Shown here: positions 1 through 10,199 of the stretch, in pieces
How the letters are laid out: every line of letters starts with the position of its first letter
Position numbering within the stretch: position 1 is the stretch's first letter
Assembly: GCA_009602725.1 (NCBI GenBank)
Contig: WELB01000287.1
Location: 107,562 to 129,521, forward strand
Origin: Spirogloea muscicola
Taxonomy: Eukaryota; Streptophyta; Zygnematophyceae; Spirogloeales; Spirogloeaceae
Direction of reading: 5' to 3'
DNA length: 21,960 nucleotides
Translations under genes and position numbers: made by a program
The notes under the pieces: generated by a model
Seen by the model: only the letters and a program-made list of their open reading frames with translations
What the model was told of the DNA's origin: nothing
Database searches by the model: none

Positions 1-2
1 GC

Positions 3-3000
3 GGCGGCGTGGAGGCCGCGGGCGCGCTCGCTGGCGGCATCGCCGCCTGCGCCCTGGCCCCCGGTGGCGACCTGCTGGCGCTCGTCACCGGCGCGGGCCG
101 CCTGCTGACGCTGACGCCCGAGCTCGACGTCGTCGCGGAGGTCGACCTCCTCCAGCACGCCGCTGCCGTGCAGCCGGCGGCACCCACCAAGGTGCCCTGC
201 TCTGCCACACCGCCGCCAATCCATGGGGCAGCTATATGTGAAGTTGACATAAGGAATACCATACCATAGGAACCACTGACAAAGAAGTATAATCAAGTCA
301 AGAATTTCCATCTGGGCTATTTGTGGCGGTCGCTGATTACGCGCGCTTCAGGTGGCAGCGGACGCGATGGAGGCGGCGGCTACGGCGGCAGAAGCAGACG
401 AGCTGGGTGCCGTGTGCATCAGCTGGCGTGGCGATGGCCGCTTCTTCGCCACGATCTCAGGGCCGGTCGGCGGCCGGCTCGTCCGCCTGTGGGAGGCTGA
501 CGGCTGCCTGCTGCACTCGTCCGCCGGCGGCCTACACGGCGCGCCTGTGGCGTGGCAACCCTCAGGCGCGTTGATCGTCGGCGGTGCTGCTAGCGGCGCT
601 GCCCTCTTCTTCGAGCGCAATGGCCTGCAGCGGGGGCCTCCCCTTGACCTGCGGGTGCCCGCCGGCGCTGCCATCGCCGACCTCCAGTGGAGCTGCGACT
701 CGGAGCTGCTTGGCGCTGTGTTGCGTGGTCCTACCTACAATTGCGTGCAGGCAAGGACCTCCCCTGAATTCGCACGAACAAATCGAGTATTCTAATGAGG
801 GTTTCCTAGTGTAACGTGTGTGTCTGTGATACTAGTGTGATGTGATGTCTGTTGTTGACTGGTGACATCTAGTCTGGGCATGAGACAGCTTCTTTGGATG
901 ACTGTATGTGAAGATGTCGATTTTGGACATTATGTTCAGCTGTTCCCTGCCCCATGCACTCCAAATACAGAAATTGTCAAGCTTGGACCTTGAACTCACG
1001 AAACTGAAGCACCCATAATCTATATCTGACCCTGATCTTACGCCTGGCATGGACACGTGATCTTCAAACCCAAAGGGTTTTGGGGCCTCCGGTCTAAGTT
1101 CCAAAGCACACTTCCTAAACCTTGTAGATGGTGGAATTTGATCAAGTGCAGATTTGGCACCGTAGCAACTACCACTGGTACCTCAAAGCGGAGTGGCGGG
1201 CAGCGCCCGGCGATGGCCTACACGTGAGGTGGGATGCTGAGCGGCCGCTGCGCCTGATGCTGTGGACAGAGGGTGGGGCACTGCGCCGCATTGACCTCGC
1301 CTGGTCCTCGGCTGCCGCTGGCTGTGCGTCTGGCACGGCCGCCGTGGTCGACGGCGCTGACGTGCTCGTCACGCCGCTCGCACGCGCCATCGTGCCGCCA
1401 CCCATGGCGCTTGCCCGCACGCGTTTTCGTGCACCCGTGCGCTGCTTGGACCTGGTCGTCACTGCGGGGGGCGGCTTGGAGCGGCTCGCAGCGGCCCTGG
1501 TAGACGGCTCACTGGCGGTCACTGATGTCCTCGTTGACGAAGCTCAGGAGGCTGAGGATGAAGAGCGAGAGGTGGGAACGACGTCTCTTGCTACTGTGGG
1601 GGCGCTGCACCTTCCAGATGCAGCAGCGGACAAGGCCGGTGAAGTGGTCCACCTTGCGTGGCTTAGCTCGCAAGTGCTCCTAGTCGCTACGGTCTTCACG
1701 GAGGACAGCGGTGGCACGGCTGCATGGCGCCTTCTCCTGATTGAAGTTGCTCAATACGGCGGCGGTTGCTGGTCAGGCACATTGGTAGCTCAGGCGTCAT
1801 TGGACGCGCCGGTAGTGCGCATGGCCCAGGTGTGGGACAGCGCCGGGTGCACCACCGGCGCGCTCGTGGAGCTCCATGGCGGTGCACTAGTTCGGGTTCC
1901 TGCAGCAGCAAAGGCAGGCCTCCCCTTGCTGGACGCCTCCCCAGCAGTCCTGGCCGCCCTGCCGTGCACCTGTCTGCAGCTCAGTGCAGTCGAGCTCGTG
2001 GCGACGGACGGCGGCGTAGTCGCTGTGGGACTGTCGGAGAGCGGCCGGCTGTATGCTGGGCAGGTTCTTGTCGCTGAGCATTGCACGTCCTTTGTGCTGC
2101 ACCGTGGGGATTCTGCCGCCGTTACGGTTGCGGATCACAGCAGTGCCAAGGAGACAGCCGCCATTGCAGCAGCCACGTTGCCGCCAGCCTGGAGTATTGT
2201 GTACCTGGTCGACGAGCGGCTCCATGTTGTGGACCTTGAGAGCGTGCTCTCGTCGAGAGCACCTGGCGCTGGTACAGAAGCAGAGGTGCAGGGGAGAGGA
2301 GAGAGGGGCCAAGCACAGCAGCGGCCTGCGCAGCCGGTGTGGGAGAAGGGTGCGCGCCTGGTGGCTGCTGCTCGCAGTGTCGGCTGTGCTGCCGCCAGCA
2401 CCTTCGGCTGCGCCCCTGTGGTCCTGCAGACACAGCGCGGCAGCCTGGAGACCGTCTTCCCACGATCGCTCGTCCTGCGCGGTGTTGCAGCGGTGCTGCG
2501 CGCAGATGACATTGGCCTCGCGCTTGCAGCGGCACGGCGTCACCGCCTGGACCTCAATGTGCTTGTAGACGGCCTCGGTTGGCGGCGGTTCGTGGAGCGC
2601 GGCGCGGTGCACCTTGTCCAGCAGGCCAATTTGGCACATGTCACTGAGCTGGTCTGCGCGCTACGGCGGGACAACGTTGTGACCGCGGGCGGCATCTACG
2701 AGGGCCTGCTGCCGCCACAGCATGGCGACAATAATGATGATGATGATGCGCCGCCTCCCGAGGGTAAGGTAACGGCAGTGTGCTCAGCCATCCGGCGCGC
2801 GCTGGAGGTGGAGGCGCCGGCCGGCCAAGCGCGCGAGGCATGCATCCTGACGACGCTGGCAAAGAGCGACCCACCAGAGTTGGAGGCGGCGCTGCATCGG
2901 ATCAGGCGCCTGAGAGACGAGGAGCTGCTCAGCAGCGCTGCTGCAATGCGAAGCTCTGACGGCGACGCTGCCCATTGTCTGCCGGCGCCGACCTCCGAGG

Positions 3001-5068
3001 ATGTGGCCGGCAGAGCAGCGAGTGGGACCGTCGCTCCATTGATGGTGGATGAAAGAGCAACAATTTGCACCAAAATGAGTGCCGAAGCTGCGCTGCGGCA
3101 CCTCATGTGGCTTGCAGACGGTGATCGTGTCTTTGACGCTGCACTTGGCATGTATGACTGCGGCCTGGCGGCAATGGTGGCATCACTGAGCCAGAAGGAC
3201 CCCGCTGAGATCCTGCCGCTGCTGCGCGAGCTCCAGTCGATGCCGATGCCGCTCATGCGGGCCACGATCGACCGTCGGCTCGGTAGGATAGAGAGCGCTC
3301 TGCGGAACCTCGCCCAGGCCGGCAGCAACCACCTTGAGACCTGCCTGCAGCTCCTGCGCGACCACCCCCTTCTTTTCCCAGCCGCCATCGCCATCTTTGC
3401 AGCGAGCAGTGGAGGCACCGAGCAGGCAGGCGGCAGCAGCGACGCTATGTCCCGTCAGCGTGTGCTGCAAGAGTGGGGCCAGCACCTGCAGGAAGCGGAG
3501 CAGTTCCGAGAGGCTGCTGGTGCCTTCGTCGCGGCTGGTCTGCCAGACAGGGCATTGGCGGCATGCCGAGCTGGGGGCTTATGGAGGGGCGCCATGCTGC
3601 TTGCGAGCCGGCTCAAGATGCCACCGGCCGAGCTCCGCGAGCTCCACAATGTCCTGCTGAAGGAGCTGCTGCACATGGGCAAGCATGAGGAAGCTGCAAG
3701 GTCAGTCGTGAGCCAAAGCTGGAAAGTATAGGGTCTGTGTTGAATTTCGGGTCTGAGGTCCTGAAATCCTTACATCAGTCTAAGTAAGTCAGCACCACCT
3801 ATCTGCTGAAGTCGCTCCACAAGGCACTACCATGCTGTGCTCACAAGTATTTCATGGACAGGATGGCCATGGAGTACTGCGAGGACAAGGTGGGCACCAT
3901 TGGGCTGTTGGTGCAGGTGCACCACTGGGAAGAGGCGGCCCGCATAGCCTACGTGCACGGGCTGGATGAAGTTGTGGATGGCATGATACGAGACAATGCC
4001 GTGGAAAGGGCACATGACCTGTGCCGGAGCTGCGTGGAGGGCGTCGAGAAGGTGGGCAGGTATATAGTGCAGTTTCAGGCACTCCGGCAGCGGCGCCGCC
4101 TGCTGGCGGAGAAGCTGGTGGAGGTGCAAGGCAGCAGAGGTGGAGACGACGGGATGGCAGAGGACTCTGCGTCTGAGTCAGGCAGCAGTGTCAGCAATCT
4201 GAGCCTCTACACTCATGGGTGAGGGGCTACCATCCCCCATTGATGCAGTGTCCTCTTGATTTCAAGTTGCTACTCAGCTGCTTGTGGTGCATGAATGCCC
4301 TGATGTAATAATTCAAACCTACCTTTCTTGCCGCATACGGCTTCAGGAGTCGAGCCACGGCGGCTACTTCTGAGACGGGCAGTGCCGCATCCAGCAGAAG
4401 AGCGAACCGCAAGCAGGCCAAGCTGGCAGCACGGGGGTTGAACCGCATTCGTGCAGGAAGGTGCATGCAGCTGTCTTCAAGAGCCTGGTGGTCGCACCCA
4501 TTGGGGCTCGTTCTATTCACATGTTGTTGGACTCGTTTCGCACAGCAGTGTCGTTAACAGCGGCTGTCTTGCATTTGCTCCCACACTGAGAGTGAGTATA
4601 CTGCCAGGGTATAGGATTGATGCAGAGCATGAAACCTCACCTAGCAATGTGTGTGCATGGTTATGGCTGCCCAGCCCTCAAGAGGAGCAGGCGCTGGTAG
4701 AGCACTTGGTGGGCCTGGCGCCGAGCGCGGCGCTCAAGGAGGAGGTGGCGCAGCTGCTCGACCTCCTCATCCTCCTGCAGCACGCGGACTTGGCAAGAAA
4801 GCTCCAGACGTCCCTCCATAAGCTGCTGACTAGCCACCTGGCTGCAGTGGCCAGTGTGGAGGCCGACCTGGCGGCCGACATGACTGCGCCTCTTGCAGCA
4901 GGAGGACGTGGTAGGGATGTCGTTGGCTCTGCTGTAGTGGACAAGAGGAACTGGCTAACTCCTCCAAGCAGAGCAGCCGATCTCCGCTGGGCACAGGCCA
5001 TCCTGGAGCCTGTGCCTGGTGAAGCCGGCCCAGGGAATGTGAAGCAGGGCAAGGTTGCATGGACTTGA
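3..5068 (+). CDS. ELP1: Elongator complex protein 1 (ELP1/IKAP), 5'-partial, six exons in window
   Basis: Scaffold and dimerisation subunit of Elongator (ELP1-6), which with ELP2 and ELP3 modifies wobble uridines of tRNA in the cytoplasm. Exons read: 1(partial)-191, 352-750, 1152-3700, 3862-4218, 4347-4460, 4675-5068. All phases agree, giving about 1,333 residues in the window; human ELP1 is about 1,332 in total, so roughly 100 N-terminal residues are missing at the left edge. Seen: WD40 propeller strands, including SWRGDGRFFA (exon 2) and the family hallmark VQ/IWHRSNYHWYLK across the exon 2/3 junction; VPPPM in exon 3; an alpha-solenoid in late exon 3 and exon 4 (HHWEEAARIAY); a Ser-rich then basic stretch in exon 5 (SSRRANRKQAKLAARG), matching the basic tRNA-binding region; and a C-terminal helical exon 6. 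The family is certain; the exact last codons are less so. The long open frames on the other strand are shadows. Confidence 0.93.
751..1151 (+). other. GC-AG intron in ELP1
   Basis: The exon 2 reading ends ...NCVQ with donor CAG|GCAAGG and exon 3 resumes ATTTGG (IWHRSNYHWYL) after ...AAGTGCAG. Human ELP1 has the contiguous string CVQLWTVGNYHWYLK, which fixes both borders to the codon. The available GT in TGC|GTGCAG does not restore this reading. GCAAGG fits the strong flanking consensus expected of GC-AG introns. The other ELP1 introns in the window are GT-AG. Confidence 0.75.
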
Positions 5069-5503
5069 CGAAGAGATTGACCTTCAGCTTGCAGGCAAGA
5101 CCTCTTTCTCCTTTCCTCAAGCTGATGGCCTGAAGTGCACAAGCATCTGCTGCGCTCCAGCTCATTTGGCCTGCAGTTGCATATGCTAAAAATTGTGGCG
5201 TGCACCATCTGCACCTCGTATCAGAAGCCTCAGCACATCATGTGCAACAGTCAGGCAGTGTGCTGCTGCTGCAAGGGTGTTGATGGCTTGACCCACATCA
5301 CCAGGGAAAGTGACCACATTGTCAATACTGGCCCTTGACTCATGAATGCCTCAGCACCTTCCTGCAAAATCATGTTGAGATTACATACACGAGGAATGCG
5401 TTCAAATGACAAGCTCATGATTCTGCCTGTCATTATTTTACCGCGGCAAGCATCAGCAGCCCTTGCTCTTGATTTGGAGTTTGATACCGCGAGCACCTGT
5501 CCA

Positions 5504-5508
5504 TGTAA
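5504..5508 (+). terminator. candidate chlorophyte poly(A) signal TGTAA for ELP1
   Basis: TGTAA is the usual polyadenylation signal in chlorophyte algae. The copy here lies about 435 bases after the ELP1 stop codon. The pentamer is short and common, so this is only the most plausible candidate. Confidence 0.3.
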
Positions 5509-6780
5509 GCAGTCATCAAGTCATATCCCGCCCTCGCCGTGTTGTTGAGCGCTGATTTGCTGTTGCTTCTCCAAGCTCAGCTACCAGCACCCTCTTGTCC
5601 ATTTTGCATGCACTTGGCTGACCTTCACAGCAGCTTTTTCTTTCAGCAACCAATTGCCAGGTACTTTGACGCCTTGATAATAGGCGGCTGTGGATTTACA
5701 GGCAGCAGCCCCAAGGTTGGTGTCATACCGTAATTGCTTTTTCACATTTTCTGATATATTGCTGAGTCAAAATTCACATCCTGAAAAACCTAAACACATT
5801 GATGGAGGTGTGATCTGTTCACTTAGGTATTCAAGCAACTCTCCATTTTGCCAATGCTTCAGCAACGTCGGTGAAATTGTCTTCAGTACCTAGAACACAC
5901 TTAAAGAGCAAGCACATTCACTGACAGGTGTGGTGGCAGGAGTTTTTCAGCAGACCCTAATTGTCAGCAGCCAAGTGGAGGCCCGGGGCTACCGCTGAGG
6001 GGAAAGCACTCATGCAAGGGCTAGGCATCTGGGCACACCATTATCAAATTGCTGAAACGAAGGACTCAGGGGGTCGCCACTCAAACCATGCAGGGCCGAT
6101 GTCTGGAGGTCGCCCTGGCTGCGCAGCACACTGTCGTAGTACTGGCTCACGTCCTCATGTGACACTGGCGGCATTTCCTCCTGCCCTGTACGTGGCATCG
6201 TTCAGGCCCTGCAGCTCGGGTCCAGGCCATGGCTTGCGGCATGAAGCCTGCCAACGGGCGTCCAGTACGCACACAATCGCCAGCCCCGCCAGATCTGCTC
6301 GCTGTGAAGTTGGCTCTCAAGTCGGTAACCTTGGCAAGCAGCGGAGCTGCTGCCGTCGCCGTTGCGCAGGGCAGCAGCCCCGCTGCCATCGTAGTCAGCC
6401 GGCAGGTTTCACAGCAGCCGACGCGGAAGCTGAGACACCTGGGTGGCCCCCATGATGCGGAAGACCTGGGCTAAGCATTCAATGAGCAAGCCAAGCATCA
6501 GCCAACTTGATGACTTCTTCTTTATGTTGGCATTCCCTGATCGACACTTGCTATTGCAAAAGTGGTTTTGAAGATTTATGTTGGTGCTTTCGTCGTGGGG
6601 CTTCCCCACGCGACGTTGTCCTTTTCTGTGAGCTGCCATAGAAGTGGTTCTTGAGATGGCCTTACACCCACGACCTTAATCAGTGTTGTGGCTTGCTTTC
6701 TAGAGCCTCACCCCCGCTGGAAGAGCTGCTTCTTCTCCCAGCCTCCAAACTTGGGACTTGGCGTTGGGAATTTAAAAAGC
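5509..6780. other. intergenic; unassigned coding-like blocks on the minus strand (6010-6640)
   Basis: No gene is established here. On the minus strand, three blocks have coding character and possible splice borders. Around 6639-6450 is a basic stretch (AHRKGQRRVGKPHDE); around 6400-6200 is a G/S/A-rich stretch (YDGSGAAALRNGDGSSS); and 6198-6010 encodes MPPVSHEDVSQYYDSVL and runs to a stop. I could not join them with agreeing phases or assign a family. They may be 3' exons of a minus-strand gene or a decayed gene. An imperfect hairpin (CGTCGTGGGG CTT CCCCACGCGACG) lies near 6591-6615. Confidence 0.25.
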
Positions 6781-6852
6781 CAATGGCGATGGCTGCGATT
6801 GGCCATCCCAGAAAAGAATGAACAGAGGTTGAAGGGGCCAAAAATGCGCTAG
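6780..6852 (-). repeat. retroelement tail module, degenerate, minus orientation
   Basis: Reads GATGGCTGCGATTGGCCATCCC, then AGAAAAGAATGAACAGAGGTTGAAGGGGCC. This is the reverse complement of the shared tail unit GGCCCCTT..TTGTCCATTCTTTT..GGGCTGGCC...CAGCC. The hairpin is weakened. It is the leftmost sign of the retroelement cluster. Confidence 0.6.
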
Positions 6853-7213
6853 ACTAAAAGGGACTCGTGGCCACTGCGTGCTATATGCTCAACATGCCTT
6901 TCTGAGCAACCGTTGTCAGAGAATGCGGTCTTCGGCTTGTGAATATTCCTTCCATGTCTTTCTTGCTCATGAAAGGCCGGTCCTTGGTGTCCCTCCGGCT
7001 CGCTTGCTCAAGTGCAAGGAAGAGCCATGAAGAAGATTTCGTGTATAAGAAACAAATGTAGCCCAAATGGCCAAGTACAAAGGCAAGCACATCTAAAGAT
7101 CTACTTAGCCTACAGCAGATTGACCCGCTCAATAATCACGGGTCAAAACACAAAGGTCACTAATCGATGCATGAATACTAGATGCCAGAAACGGAGCCCT
7201 TCTGCCACCAACT

Positions 7214-7295
7214 AGAGCTCGCCCAAAAGGGGGGCTGGCAAAGCCAGCCCAAAAAAGGATGGACAAAATCCAAAGAGCCAAAAGAGCGGCATAGG
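7214..7295 (-). repeat. retroelement tail module with perfect hairpin, minus orientation
   Basis: GAGCTCGCCCAAAAG is followed by GGGCTGGC-AAA-GCCAGCCC (7232-7250, 8-bp perfect stem) and then AAAAAAGGATGGACAAAATCCAAAGAGC. The order is the reverse complement of the type A tail (..GTCCATTCTTTTTTGGGCTGGC..GCCAGCCC..GGGCGAGC). Confidence 0.7.
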
Positions 7296-7371
7296 GTGCC
7301 GCCTTGCAATGACACCTGCAGCAAGGGGACTTCCGTGTATTTAAAACAAACGAAGGCCTGCAGCGGTCCTT

Positions 7372-7565
7372 AGCTTCTGTTGTCCACTTACATGCAGGTC
7401 GCGCAGTGGCTCTGCTCCGCCTCCGCCTTCCGTCAGAGCGACGCTTTTCCGCCCTCAGTTACTCTGATTTCCACTTGCTGACTAGAGGTTATTGTGCGCC
7501 TCTTGCTGCCGTCTTGGAGACTTGTATCCTGCTTTTTCCTTTGTCCATTCCTTTGGGCTCGCCTC
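7372..7565 (+). pseudogene. 5'-truncated non-LTR retrotransposon copy N1 (C-terminal end plus tail start)
   Basis: In frame from about 7372 it reads VVHLHAGRAVA...SYSDFHLLTRGY, matching the end of the intact copy at 11506-12189 (AVHSRAGCALVA...SYSDLMLLTRGY). The family stop TGA has become TGT at 7493-7495, so the frame reads on. The following sequence (GCGCCTCTTGCTG..CTTGGAGACTTGTATCCTGC) is shared with the copy ending at 9752, so the two have a common ancestor. A tail-like string GTCCATTCCTTTGGGCTCGCCTCTCACAGC closes it. Confidence 0.7.
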
Positions 7566-8239
7566 TCACAGCGCCGTGTCGACCTGGTGGCGTCAACGCC
7601 GGGCGGCGGTACGCCTATTATCCTAGCCTAGCATCTCTGATCTGCGGCTGCTTAGCTGGGATTACTGAGTGATTCGTAGCTGCTTTGTTTGTATGTGTGC
7701 TTGTTTTTTTTTAGCGCTTCCCCTGGCCCCCTTCTCGTACTCTGTTCATTCTTTTTTTGGGCTGGCTTTTCCAGCCCCTATCCTCAATGGGCGAGCACTC
7801 TCTATTATCGCTGATGTGGTCACCACTGATGTACTCGACGGCTCCAACCCGGGGCTCTCTGCCTCGCGGGCTGGCCATGCTGCGGCGAAAGCTGCTCGCA
7901 GCAAGGCGGCCACACACGCCGACCACCCTGCTGCAGATGAGTTTGTCCCTTGGCTGTGGACGTGCACGGGGCTCTCGGGTCCCAGTGGCTCGACCTGCTG
8001 GCCAGGCTTGCGCGGCACGCTGTGTCCCGCAGGTGCGGTGAGCCGGCCGACTTCAACGCCGCTGGCTCGTGGGCCCAAGTCTATCGTATGAGATTGTCGG
8101 TCTCCCTTCAGCGGTCCATGGCCCAAGCCTTGCATCTGCGTTCTGGCCGTGCTCTCGCTGCGGCCTCCGGTTTTCGTCAGGCTTTAGTTTTCCGGCAGCT
8201 AGTCTGTCGGATTTGAGGCTCCTCATCCGTAAGTATTGA
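7566..8239 (+). pseudogene. non-LTR retrotransposon copy N2, REL-endonuclease C-terminus, interrupted by N3
   Basis: Left part 7566-7622 reads QRRVDLVASTPGGGTPII; right part from 7810 reads ADVVTTDVLDGSN. Joined across the nested insertion they align without gap to RRADLVAIPPGGGPRIIADVVTADC of the intact copy. Downstream, GHAAAKAARSK, LAVDVHGALGSQWLDLLARLARH and RMRLSVSLQRSMAQALHLR are clear, ending SLSDLRLLIRKY with TGA at 8237-8239. One frameshift lies near 7946 (FVP/LAVDV) and another near 8190, so the copy is dead. The Asp/Asp/Lys pattern resembles the restriction-enzyme-like endonuclease of early-branching non-LTR elements, by inference. There is no 3' tail before the next copy. Confidence 0.8.
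7623..7801 (+). mobile_element. nested 179-bp 3'-end insertion N3 with 8-bp target-site duplication
   Basis: CTATTATC stands at 7615-7622 and again at 7802-7809. Between them lie the last codons of the family (PSISDLRLLSWDY, TGA 7666-7668) and a complete type A tail with the hairpin GGGCTGG-CTTTT-CCAGCCC (7759-7777), ending CAATGGGCGAGCACT. Removing the insert plus one repeat restores the host copy's frame exactly (..TPII|ADVVTTD..). This is a severely 5'-truncated insertion into an older copy, consistent with target-primed reverse transcription. Confidence 0.82.
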
Positions 8240-9075
8240 GTGGTCCGTCCTCCCCCGCGGCGCCGTCTACCACGCCATTGTGGAAGTAAGCAATGTAATG
8301 CCCATCACCACGGATTCCCAGGGACGCCATCACCGCCGCACCCTGGACAATGTGGGTGTACAACTTGTCGGAGGCCCACGAGCCTTGGTTGATGTCGTGG
8401 TGACGGAGGCATACAAGAATTTCGCTTTGACGCACATTGCTGGCCACGCAGTGGGAGGTGCTGAGCAGAGAAAGCTCCGACACTACTCTGACTACCCCCG
8501 CAGTGATCAACTCCTACCGGTGGCAATCGACACTTTCGGCTGCATCGGCCCTCGCTTCCACACCTTACTGGAGAATATTGCAAGTTTGGGATATGCTCGA
8601 CGTGAGGATAATGCTTCCAGCTCAGATGGGCATGCCGGCAGCCTACTTGTCATTTTTGCGTCATCGAGTGTCAGCTTGTCTGCAGCGAGCTCAGGCTCAT
8701 GCGTTACATCAGAAAGCTGGTCGAGCCTTAGCTGGTAGCTCTAGAGCTTGTCAATTGCCGTCCGGCATTCGAGCATCAGTTAGCGACCTCTATGTGCTGA
8801 CTCGTGGTTACTGAGCGGGTCAGCTTAGCAGCAGATGACGTACATTTGTCAATGTGCTTGCCTTTGTACTTGACAACACATGCCCCCCCCATCTCTTGAA
8901 ACACGCATTATTCCCCGTACTGCCATAGCTTCTTCAGGCCCCTTCTTGCCCCTTCGTAGCTGCTAAGTGATTTTGGCCTCTTCAAGCCTCTGTCAGTTTT
9001 CGGGCTGGCTTTTCACAGCCCTTGCCCCCACGGGGAGTGCCACTTCTCACAGCAACCAGTCAATCTGGCCGCGAT
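8240..9075 (+). pseudogene. non-LTR retrotransposon copy N4 (divergent) with type B/C tail
   Basis: Begins immediately after the N2 stop. It reads AIVEVSNVMPI...VDVVVTEAYKN...AGHAVGGAEQRKLRHYSDYP...LLPVAIDTFGCIG, colinear with VAVEHSSIMPP...IADVVTADC...AGHAVALAARSKERKYADHP...ALAIDVHGAYG of the intact copy, but much diverged. A frameshift near 8580 moves the end to another frame (VSACLQRAQAHALHQKAGRAL...SVSDLYVLTRGY, TGA 8812-8814). The tail holds a C run (about 8882-8889), then a type B unit (CTTCTTCAGGCCCC..GGGCTGGCTTTTCACAGCCCTTGCCCCC, hairpin 9002-9021) and a type C string (AGTCAATCTGGCCGCG). It is the most diverged long copy here, hence probably a distinct subfamily. Confidence 0.75.
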
Positions 9076-9520
9076 TTCGCCTTGTGTGCCATGCATGCGG
9101 CCCCTGACACACCGTGTCCATGATTGGGCTGGCCACTCACAGCACTTGCCGTAATGTGGAATAGCAATACCTTCAGCGGCGCTTGGGCCGACACGCCAGA
9201 AAGCATGTTTGTCGGTGTCCACCTGGAGAAGCTTAATTCGTCTGCTGAAGTTTAATTCACTCTGGTGCAAACCCCTGGCTGAGCCCAGAAGTGCGTGTTA
9301 CAACGACACGGCCTTCGCCACCTACCCCAGAGGGGCGACACGCCGAGGCCGCCACTACTTTGCGGGACCCTTGGGATCTTGTCCATCTTGTCCAAATCCA
9401 GGCTTGCCCACTTTTCGCGCTCTTTGGAGAGAGAAGAGGCGCGCGGTGCGCATGAGAGGAAAGCGATGCTAATTCAAAGCCAATACAATACATGGAAGAG
9501 ACGCTTTCTTATAGTAAAAC
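9076..9520. repeat. degenerate retroelement tail modules, mixed orientation
   Basis: At 9124-9160 a plus-oriented unit (TTGGGCTGGCCACTCACAGCACTTGCCG) is recognisable. At about 9430-9490 a minus-oriented string (AGAGAAGAGGCGCGCGGTGC, then GCATGAGAGGAAAGCG, then TTCAAAGCCAATACAAT) matches two strings in the right-edge copy (21490-21560 and 21763-21823). Nothing else is recognised between them and no gene is supported. Confidence 0.5.
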
Positions 9521-9521
9521 A

Positions 9522-9567
9522 GCGTCGTCTTTCGGCGCAGGCTCGCGTCGTCTTGCGGCGCGGGCTC
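9522..9567. repeat. 23-bp tandem duplication
   Basis: GCGTCGTCTTTCGGCGCAGG plus CTC at 9522-9544 is repeated at 9545-9567 with two changes (T to G and A to G). It is a simple local duplication in a GC-rich stretch with no known role. Confidence 0.75.
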
Positions 9568-9689
9568 CGCTTGCTGCTGCCACAATGTCGGGCCCGGCGC
9601 CGCCGTCCTGCTTGCGCGATGCGAGTCGGCACGGTCTGCAGCACGTCATGCCATGGGTATGTGCAATTCGCCGCTTGGTCGGGGGGCTC

Positions 9690-10130
9690 TATTGGTCACG
9701 CTTTTTCGCCCTCTAACTTTCATGATTGCACTTGCTGACTAGAGGTCATTGAGCGCCCACTTGCTGCTTGGAGACTAGTATCCTGCTTTTTGCGCCATCC
9801 GGCACCTTTTAGACCTTGTACAGTCCTTTGTCGCATTCGGATAATGTCCATTCTTTTCTGGGCTGGCTTTGCTAGCCCCCCTTTCTCTGTCCATTCTTTT
9901 TCGGGCTGGTTGTTCCAGCACCTATTCTCAATGGGCGAGCACTTTCTTCTTTTTCTGGGCGCTTCCCCTGGCCCCCTTCTTCTCGTCCTTTGTTGATTCT
10001 TTTTTGGGCTGGCTTTTCCAGCCCCTATTCTCAATAGGCGAGCACTTTCTTCTTTTTCTAAGGGCGAGCCCTTCTGTCTTTAAGCTGGCCTCTCACAGCC
10101 ATTGCCGTAAGTTGGGAAGAGCTGTTTGTA
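9690..10130 (+). pseudogene. 5'-truncated non-LTR retrotransposon copy N5 with several tail modules
   Basis: Only the last codons are recognisable (..ALLTRGH with TGA at 9750-9752), and the sequence after them matches copy N1 (CTTGGAGACTAGTATCCTGC). The tail carries hairpins at 9860-9878 (one G.U-type change), 9903-9921 (one mismatch) and 10006-10024 (perfect), and a type B-like unit near 10071 (AAGCTGGCCTCTCACAGCC). The doubled string GGCGAGCACTTTCTTCTTTTTCT ends two of the units. The copy has no coding capacity. Confidence 0.7.
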
Positions 10131-10199
10131 CGGTGGGCAGCTCCCGTCTTGATGACATCAGGAAGAAGCAAGATAGCTCTCCTAAAAAGAAGTGAGCTC

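Noticed and set aside
1887-3485. Antisense open frames of 100-250 codons over ELP1
   Set aside because: They lie wholly inside ELP1 exon 3, which is certain by homology; they are shadows of its GC-rich codons.
5646-5715. Short frame reading YFDALIIGGCGFTG, similar to a Rossmann-type glycine loop of saccharopine dehydrogenase-like proteins
   Set aside because: Only one short stretch fits, and no neighbouring exon continues the family; probably chance.
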